Assembly: GCF_038024875.1 (NCBI RefSeq)
Contig: NZ_CP136136.1
Coordinates: 1,550,001-1,614,000, forward strand
Length of the DNA stretch: 64,000 nucleotides
From: Gordonia rubripertincta
GTDB taxonomy: Bacteria; Actinomycetota; Actinomycetes; Mycobacteriales; Mycobacteriaceae
Direction of reading: 5' to 3'
In this document: positions 59,014 to 64,000 of the stretch, piece by piece
How positions within the stretch are numbered: the first letter of the stretch is position 1
How the letters are laid out: each line of letters starts with the position of its first letter
Notes under the pieces: model-generated
What the model was told of the DNA's origin: nothing
What the model saw: only the letters and a program-made list of their open reading frames with translations
The model's database searches: none
Translations under genes and position numbers: made by a program

Positions 59014-60567
59014 TCAGCTCCTCTCCAGCCGGGCGGACCGGAACCGGACCGCTTTGTCGGACCGGACCGTGTACCCGTGGAGCTCCTTCGAAAACGCCTG
59101 CGTGGCAGAGGGGTTGTACAGGTACAGGTAGCTGACGTCATCAGCTATCCGGCCGGCCGCGTCGGCGTAGATGCTCTTGCGGGCCTCGACGTCGAGTTCG
59201 GTGCGTCCCCGGTCGAGCAGTGCGTCCACCTGTGGGCTCGAGTACTTCTGGGCGTTCGACGTCCCGTTCGAATGGTGCTGGGCGTAGTAGAAGTCGTCGG
59301 GGTCGATGTTGCCGAGCCAGCCGAGTAGTAGGGCGTCGAAATCACCGGCAGCCTGACGGTCGAGCCAGGCGCCGAAGTCGAGTTGCTCGATCGTGACGCT
59401 GATACCGACGTCGGCGAGATTCGAGGCGATGACCTGCGCCGCGGTCACGGTCTCGGGGTACTCGGTGGTGACCATGAGCCGCATGTCCATCGACCGGATA
59501 CCGGCCTGGCGCAGCAGGGTTTTCGCCTTGTCGACCGCCTGGGCACGGTCGAGGCCCGCGGTGTATCGGTCGTACGGGGCGAACCACGGGCTGGTCGACG
59601 GGATCGCGAGTTCGTTGGGTGTGGCGGTGCCGTATCCGACGACCTGCGCGATCGACGGGCGGTCGATGGCGTAGGCGACGGCCTGGCGCACCCGGGTGTC
59701 CTCGAACGGTTTGGCCTCGAAGTTCATCGTGATGTACCAGTAGTCGTTCGCCGTGACGGTGCCGACCTCAAGAGTGTCGTCTCGGGACAGGATGCTCAGC
59801 TGTTGTGCGGGAATCGCGTCCGTCCAATCGATCTCGCCGGAACGGAGCGCAGAAACCGCAGTCGTCCCCTGGGAGATGAAGCCGTAGTTCACGCCGTCGA
59901 TGGCCGGCGCCCCACCCCAGTAGTCGGGGTTGGCCTTCAGCACGATCGAGGCGCCGGGGGAGCGCGAGACGAACGAGAAGGGTCCCGTGCCCACGGGCTT
60001 CGTTGCGATCTCCCCGGATTCGACGTTGCGCCGGTTGACGATCGCGAGTCCTTTGAAGCCGCCGATGTTGGTGAGCAGGTTCGGAGTGGGTTCGCGGACG
60101 GTGAACTGCACGCGCCGGTCGTCGAGCGCGGTGATCGATTCGATGGCCTCGAGTTTCCAGGCGTTGGACAGCTCCTCGTCGAGGATGCGTCGGAACGAGA
60201 ACTCGACGTCGGCGGCGGTGAGGGTGTCGCCGTTGTGGAAGGTCACCCCGGGCCGCAGCAGGAACGTCCACTGCCGGGCGTCGGGGCTGACCTCCCAGCT
60301 CTCGGCGAGAGCCGGTTGCATCTGCAGGTCCTCGTCGGGTTCGACGAGGGTGTCGAAGACGTTCTCGAGGACCTCGAAGGTGAAGTACGAACTGGATTTC
60401 TGGGGATCGAGCTGGTCGGGTTCGCCGGCGATGGCCACGCGCAAGGTGTTCGGCGACGTCGACGACCCGCCGCACGCGGCGAGCGCCGAGGCGCCGAGAA
60501 GCGCCGTACCGGTGACCCCCGCGGCCTTGAAGAAGGTGCGCCTGCTCAGGCGAGATGGAGCATTCAC
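59014..60567 (-). CDS. Extracellular peptide-binding lipoprotein (family 5 solute-binding protein)
   Basis: A 517-residue solute-binding protein of the DppA/OppA family, first gene of this ABC operon. The N-terminus has a twin-arginine motif (LSRRTFFKAAG) and a lipobox (LAAC) around residue 31, so it is probably exported folded through Tat and lipidated. Family segments: LNPD-type core ANPDYWGGAPAIDGVNY, and VRQAVAYAIDRPSIAQ. Start is GTG 60567. Ligand unknown; in the family these are peptides, nickel chelates or opines. Transcription order binding protein, DppB, DppC-D-F fusion, with starts and stops almost touching. Confidence 0.93.
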   Translation of the reverse strand: MNAPSRLSRRTFFKAAGVTGTALLGASALAACGGSSTSPNTLRVAIAGEPDQLDPQKSSSYFTFEVLENVFDTLVEPDEDLQMQPALAESWEVSPDARQWTFLLRPGVTFHNGDTLTAADVEFSFRRILDEELSNAWKLEAIESITALDDRRVQFTVREPTPNLLTNIGGFKGLAIVNRRNVESGEIATKPVGTGPFSFVSRSPGASIVLKANPDYWGGAPAIDGVNYGFISQGTTAVSALRSGEIDWTDAIPAQQLSILSRDDTLEVGTVTANDYWYITMNFEAKPFEDTRVRQAVAYAIDRPSIAQVVGYGTATPNELAIPSTSPWFAPYDRYTAGLDRAQAVDKAKTLLRQAGIRSMDMRLMVTTEYPETVTAAQVIASNLADVGISVTIEQLDFGAWLDRQAAGDFDALLLGWLGNIDPDDFYYAQHHSNGTSNAQKYSSPQVDALLDRGRTELDVEARKSIYADAAGRIADDVSYLYLYNPSATQAFSKELHGYTVRSDKAVRFRSARLERS

Positions 60568-60648
60568 CCGACCGGCCCCTGCCCCGACCGCGAGGCCGAC
60601 CCACCGGGTGAATCGGTCATCGCTGTCCTCCCACCCGGTGATCGCTCA

Positions 60649-60693
60649 CACCTGGGGTCTGCATTGTCCGTGTTCTGCAGTCTGCCCCAGGTG
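60649..60693. repeat. Inverted repeat between the F420-dependent oxidoreductase and the binding-protein gene
   Basis: CACCTGGGG (60649-60657) and CCCCAGGTG (60685-60693) are perfect 9-base arms over a 27-base loop. They lie 79 bases beyond the stop of the gene at 60772-61650 and ~80 bases upstream of the binding-protein start. Either a terminator for the former or an operator for the latter. The rest of the 204-base gap shows nothing. Confidence 0.5.
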
Positions 60694-60771
60694 AAGGACC
60701 CGTGCAACCGTTGCCGGTTCGGGTGTGGCCCGATCAGGTGTCGCGGTGAATATGGTTGACAGGCAACCAGA

Positions 60772-61650
60772 TCAGCCGTTGACTTTCGCGATCACGTTGT
60801 CCGCGTACCAGTTCAGATGATCGATCTTGGTCTGGAGCGGCTCGGTGTCCTGGCCCATCACATAGGGCAGTCGGAAGCCGACGATCACATCGGTGATCCC
60901 CTTGTCTTCCAATCGTTTACATCCGTCGACCGTATAGGCGTCCATCGAGATCACGTGAATCTCGAACGGGTCGTCGGCCTTGCCCTCGGCCTTGCGGATC
61001 TCGTTGATCCGATCGAGAAGCGTGTCGAGCTCTTCGGGCGGGCCGCCGCCGTGCATCCAGCCGTCGCCGCGGATCACCGCTCGTTTGAGTGCGGCGTCCG
61101 CGTGGCCGCCCACGAGCAGCGGGATGGGCTCGGTGGGCGCGGGTGTCATCTTGATCTTCGGGATGTCGTAGAACTCGCCGTGGAACTCGAAGTACTCGCC
61201 CGTGGTGAGGCCGCGGATGATGTCCATACACTCGTCCATCCGCTTGCCACGGCGGCGGAAGTCGACACCCATGAAGTCGTAGTCCTCGGGCCACGGACTC
61301 GTGCCGACGCCGAGGGCGAGGCGGTTACCGGTGAGGTAGGCGACCGAACTGGCCTGCTTGGCGACCAGGGCCGGCGGGCGAACGGGAAGTTTCAGCACGA
61401 ACGGGGTGAAGCGGATGGTCGAGGTGACCGCGCCCAGTGCCGCGGCCTGGATGAAGGTCTCGATGAACGCCTTGCCGTCGAGAAACTCGCGATTGCCGTC
61501 GGGGGTGTACGGGTATTTGGCGTCCGATTCCTCGGGATAGGCGAGCGAGTCGGGGATGGTGAAGCCGGCGTACCCCGCCTTCTCCGCGGCCTGCGCGAGC
61601 GGCGCGTAGTACGACGGGTCGGTCATGGCCTCGGCGAAAGTGAACCGCAT
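60772..61650 (-). CDS. LLM-class F420-dependent oxidoreductase under a KstR-like operator
   Basis: A 292-residue luciferase-like oxidoreductase (TIGR03619-type pattern). ATG 61650 is chosen with GAGGAG just upstream; the ATG one codon earlier (61653) is also possible. Family segments: AEKAGYAGFTIPDSLAYPE, TPFVLKLPVRPPALVAKQASSVAYLTGNRLALGVGTSPW, PIPLLVGGHADAALKRAV and DGWMHGGG. A KstR-type box 40 bases ahead implies control with sterol catabolism genes, and F420-linked enzymes do occur in the mycobacterial KstR regulon. Substrate is inference only. Transcribed alone between glfT1 and the ABC operon. Confidence 0.9.
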   Translation of the reverse strand: MRFTFAEAMTDPSYYAPLAQAAEKAGYAGFTIPDSLAYPEESDAKYPYTPDGNREFLDGKAFIETFIQAAALGAVTSTIRFTPFVLKLPVRPPALVAKQASSVAYLTGNRLALGVGTSPWPEDYDFMGVDFRRRGKRMDECMDIIRGLTTGEYFEFHGEFYDIPKIKMTPAPTEPIPLLVGGHADAALKRAVIRGDGWMHGGGPPEELDTLLDRINEIRKAEGKADDPFEIHVISMDAYTVDGCKRLEDKGITDVIVGFRLPYVMGQDTEPLQTKIDHLNWYADNVIAKVNG

Positions 61651-61690
61651 CATGCTCCTCAAGGACGTCCAGACGGAACTCTCCCCACAG

Positions 61691-61704
61691 TAGAACACGT
61701 TCTA
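61691..61704. promoter_or_regulatory. KstR-type operator
   Basis: TAGAACACGTTCTA is an exact match to the KstR recognition pattern TNNAACNNGTTNNA, and the full palindrome TAGAAC-N2-GTTCTA is the strongest form of that site. It lies 40 bases upstream of the oxidoreductase start at 61650 and abuts a possible -10 (TACTGT on the minus strand). KstR is the TetR-family repressor of cholesterol catabolism genes in mycolata. Confidence 0.72.
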
Positions 61705-61751
61705 GTTTGCTCGGGAAGAGTCCGTCATCGACGCACCGGTCGACTTCAACC

Positions 61752-61785
61752 CGACCGGCAGACTTCGATCGACGTCTGCCGGTCG
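61752..61785. repeat. Perfect 12-base inverted repeat in the glfT1/oxidoreductase gap
   Basis: CGACCGGCAGAC (61752-61763) and GTCTGCCGGTCG (61774-61785) flank a 10-base loop. The site is ~100 bases upstream of the oxidoreductase start and ~140 bases downstream of glfT1 on the minus strand. It may be a second terminator for glfT1 or an operator. Confidence 0.6.
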
Positions 61786-61866
61786 AGCTGAGATTCGGCA
61801 GTCGGGTTCCGGGCCCCTCGGCTGGCGCCCCGGGCCTACTCGGCCAGCGGGAATCCGGCGGAGTAG

Positions 61867-61907
61867 TTGGGGCAATTGGTTCCGGTATCCGGAAACAACT
61901 GCCCCAA
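61867..61907 (-). terminator. Terminator of the wzm-wzt-glfT1 unit
   Basis: TTGGGGCA (61867-61874) pairs with TGCCCCAA (61900-61907), with an inner near-perfect GGTTCCGG/CCGGAAAC stem. It begins 16 bases past the glfT1 stop on the minus strand. Confidence 0.72.
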
Positions 61908-61923
61908 GAAATTTCTGACCGGC

Positions 61924-62841
61924 TCAGGGCCTCGTGAACCGCTCGCGCCGGCCCAACCCCCGGAGGCGAACCCACTCGGCGAACGCCTTCGGGTCACGCT
62001 GCTGCACAAGGAAGAACCAGCCGAAGCGGGCGTACTCCTGAGGGATCAGCCTGCGCATACCGGGCTGGCTCATGAGGTAGCCGCGGTTGCGGTAGGTGAA
62101 ATAGCGCTTGGTGTCGTTGTCCGGGTACTGGGTGTGCATTCGGCCACCCAGGATCGGGCGGAACTCCGCCGAGCCGTCCGGATGCAGGTAACCGGCGCGC
62201 AGGCAGGTCCCGAACTTCACCCCGGAGCGCACCAGACGGCGGTGTACCTCGACCTCGTCGCCGCGGAAGAACAGCCGGAGGTCCGGGACGCCGACCTGCT
62301 CCAGGCATTCCGCCGAGAACAGCGCCCCGTTGAACAGCGACGCGATACCCGGGAGCAGATCGTCGGACTGCGCTTCTCCGTCGGCAAAGAGCTCAGAACG
62401 CTTGCGACGCCACACGAGTCCGCGCCGGAGCGGGAACGCGAGGGTGTCCGGGTCGTCGAGGTTGGCGACCACCGGCGACACCTCGTCGAGCTCGTGACGC
62501 TTCGCGCAGTCGAGCAGCGTCGACAGCACCGACGATCCGTCGGGCCGGCCGTCGTCGTCGGCGCACCAGACCCAGTCGGCCCCCAGAGCGAGTGCGTGCA
62601 GCATGCCCAGCGCGAAACCGCCGGCGCCGCCGAGGTTGCGCTGCGACCCCAGGTATGTTGTGGGAACAGGCTGAGCGGCAACGAGTTTCGCGACCTCGGG
62701 TTCGTCGGCGTTGTCGACGACGATGAGGTGGTCGACGGGCCGGTCCTGACCGGACACCACCGCGAGGGATTCGGCGAGCAGTTCGACGCGACGGTGGGTG
62801 ACCACCACCGCGACAACCTTCTCCGGCCGGGAACCGGTCAC
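61924..62841 (-). CDS. glfT1: Galactofuranosyltransferase GlfT1
   Basis: A 305-residue GT-A fold glycosyltransferase (GT2), length equal to Rv3782 (304). It adds the first galactofuranose units from UDP-Galf to the rhamnosyl-GlcNAc-P-P-decaprenyl linker of arabinogalactan on the cytosolic face. Motifs: VVVTHRRVELLAESL start, LGSQRNLGGAGGF, metal-binding WCADDDGRPDG, and FFRGDEVEVHRRLVRSG as acceptor/base region. It overlaps the wzt stop by four bases and ends the wzm-wzt-glfT1 operon, the order inverted from M. tuberculosis only in strand. Confidence 0.94.
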   Translation of the reverse strand: MTGSRPEKVVAVVVTHRRVELLAESLAVVSGQDRPVDHLIVVDNADEPEVAKLVAAQPVPTTYLGSQRNLGGAGGFALGMLHALALGADWVWCADDDGRPDGSSVLSTLLDCAKRHELDEVSPVVANLDDPDTLAFPLRRGLVWRRKRSELFADGEAQSDDLLPGIASLFNGALFSAECLEQVGVPDLRLFFRGDEVEVHRRLVRSGVKFGTCLRAGYLHPDGSAEFRPILGGRMHTQYPDNDTKRYFTYRNRGYLMSQPGMRRLIPQEYARFGWFFLVQQRDPKAFAEWVRLRGLGRRERFTRP

Positions 62842-63674
62842 TCGGAAGCCTTCTGCGAGTCGGCCTCGACCTGGGCGATCACCTTACGGACGTGGGCCGC
62901 GGCGCCCGGGCCCTCATAGGCCTCGACGACCTCTTCGATGCCGCCTTCCATGCGGACCTCACCCTTGTCGATCCACAGTGCGCGGTCGCAGAGCTGGGCG
63001 AGGAACTCGTTGGAGTGGCTGGCGAAGACCAGGATTCCGGAACGTTCGACGAGCGCCTGCAGACGACCGCGGGCCTTCTTCATGAAGTCGGCGTCGACGG
63101 CGCCGATGCCCTCGTCGAGAATGAGGATCTCCGGGTCGATCGACGTGACGACGCCGAGTGCGATGCGCACGCGCATACCGGTGGAGTAGGTGCGTAGCGG
63201 CATCTGCAGGTAGTCGCCGAGTTCGGTGAACTCCGCGATGTCGTCGATCTTCTTCAGCATCTCCTTGCGGGTCATGCCCAGGAACATGCCGCGGATGATG
63301 ATGTTCTCGTAGCCCGAGATCTCGGGGTCCATGCCGACGCCGAGGTCGAAGACCGGGGCGACGCGACCGTGCACCCGGCAGGCGCCGCGGGTCGGTTCGT
63401 AGATACCCGACAGCAGGCGGAGCAGCGTCGACTTGCCGGCGCCGTTGTGGCCGACGAGACCGATGCGGTCGCCGTGTTTGAGGTGCAGGTTGATGTTCTT
63501 GAGTGCCTCGACCACCACCACGTTCGACGCGTTGGAGCCGATGACACCGCCGGCGGCGCCGATGACGGACTTCTTCAGCGAACGCGTCTTGGCGTCGAAG
63601 ATCGGGAAGTCGACGCAGGCGTCCCACGTGTCGACGCGGACCCGGTTGTCGCCGAGGTTGTTGTTTCTGGCCAT
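62838..63674 (-). CDS. wzt: Galactan ABC exporter ATPase Wzt
   Basis: A 278-residue ABC ATPase of the polysaccharide-exporter (TagH/RfbB) class, homologue of Rv3781. It powers flipping of lipid-linked galactan across the membrane with Wzm. ATG 63674 is chosen because MARNNNLGDNRVRVDTWDACVDFPIFDAKTRS-type N-termini begin there; an upstream reading runs into wzm. Walker A GHNGAGKST, signature YSTGMRVRIA, Walker B ILILDEGIGAVD, H-loop FASHS. The short C-terminus lacks the carbohydrate-binding domain seen in O-antigen Wzt. It starts 11 bases after wzm and overlaps glfT1. Confidence 0.94.
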   Translation of the reverse strand: MARNNNLGDNRVRVDTWDACVDFPIFDAKTRSLKKSVIGAAGGVIGSNASNVVVVEALKNINLHLKHGDRIGLVGHNGAGKSTLLRLLSGIYEPTRGACRVHGRVAPVFDLGVGMDPEISGYENIIIRGMFLGMTRKEMLKKIDDIAEFTELGDYLQMPLRTYSTGMRVRIALGVVTSIDPEILILDEGIGAVDADFMKKARGRLQALVERSGILVFASHSNEFLAQLCDRALWIDKGEVRMEGGIEEVVEAYEGPGAAAHVRKVIAQVEADSQKASE

Positions 63675-63685
63675 CAGTTGAGTCC

Positions 63686-64000
63686 CTACACCCAGTACGC
63701 CACGCGGGCGCGGTAGTTGCGCATCACCAGCATGCCCAGAACCCAGCCGACGGCGGTGCATCCGAGGACGACGGCCCAGTGGTAGAACTCCACCGGTTCG
63801 CCGAGCAGCGGTCCGCGCGCGATCTCGAGGTAATGGAACATCGGGTTCAGCTCGACCAGCTTCAGCCGCGACGACGTCTCGCCGGTCGTGCTGCTCAGGC
63901 TCGACGTCGTCCAGATGATCGGCGTCATGAAGAACACCAGTTGCACGGCGGTGGTCAGGAGCTGACCGATGTCGCGGAAGCGGGTGGACAGGATGCCGAA
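63686..64000 (-). CDS. wzm: Galactan ABC exporter permease Wzm, C-terminal part
   Basis: The open frame continues off the right edge; about 105 C-terminal residues are visible. They show ABC-2 type permease features: FRDIGQLLTTAVQLVFFMTPIIW, a LNPMFHYLEIARGPLLG segment and a final helix (AVVLGCTAVGWVLGMLVM) before a short basic tail (RNYRARVAYWV). This is the Rv3783 counterpart and partner of Wzt. The product is a membrane protein; its start is outside the window. Confidence 0.9.
   Translation of the reverse strand, partial: FGILSTRFRDIGQLLTTAVQLVFFMTPIIWTTSSLSSTTGETSSRLKLVELNPMFHYLEIARGPLLGEPVEFYHWAVVLGCTAVGWVLGMLVMRNYRARVAYWV

Overview
The window (GC-rich, about two thirds G+C) comes from a mycolic-acid-making actinobacterium. 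Gene content and protein sequences point to the Mycobacteriales outside Mycobacterium, most likely a Gordonia-like organism; the genus is inference. It covers almost the whole arabinogalactan/mycolate cell-envelope locus, in the inverse order of Mycobacterium tuberculosis Rv3781-Rv3807c. No rRNA, tRNA, CRISPR array, prophage or insertion sequence was seen.

Left part (1-18.6 kb, all + strand): the end of a PAP2 phosphatase, ubiA and aftB (decaprenyl-phosphoryl-arabinose precursor and arabinosyl capping); two antigen-85-type mycolyltransferases, the second with an LGFP tail; a DUF732 lipoprotein; the cutinase-like culp6; an F420-dependent oxidoreductase; then fadD32-pks13-accD4, the mycolate condensation module. 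A perfect CRP/GlxR-type site lies ahead of the first mycolyltransferase.

Middle part (18.7-37.7 kb, all - strand): five Emb arabinosyltransferases. In transcription order these are embC-embA-embB, a strong terminator, a Dps ferritin, a degenerate EAL-DICT regulator, and a second embA-embB pair. Both EmbB copies carry Val where M. tuberculosis EmbB has Met306, the main ethambutol-resistance position.

37.8-45.2 kb: an accessory insertion between embC and aftA. It holds aroQ, an SRPBCC-ArsR pair with two inverted-repeat operators, a DUF222-HNH protein, a stand-alone adenylation-carrier-thioesterase NRPS-like enzyme near an iron-box-like site, a nitroreductase and a metallo-hydrolase translationally close to aftA.

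45.2-64 kb: aftA, dprE2 and dprE1 (arabinose donor synthesis and priming); a phytoene-desaturase-like flavoprotein; a secreted lipase; a group with leaderless-type promoters (aldo-keto reductase, gtrA, second flavoprotein); an oligopeptide ABC transporter whose second permease is fused to two ATPase domains; an F420-dependent oxidoreductase behind a KstR-type operator; and glfT1-wzt-wzm (galactan initiation and export).

Three genes (aftB, twice; the oxidoreductase near 9.35 kb; the permease-ATPase fusion) are frame-disrupted. All four breaks fall in the same octamer CTGGGGTG/CACCCCAG, and each is repaired by dropping one base, so these look like systematic sequence errors rather than real gene decay.
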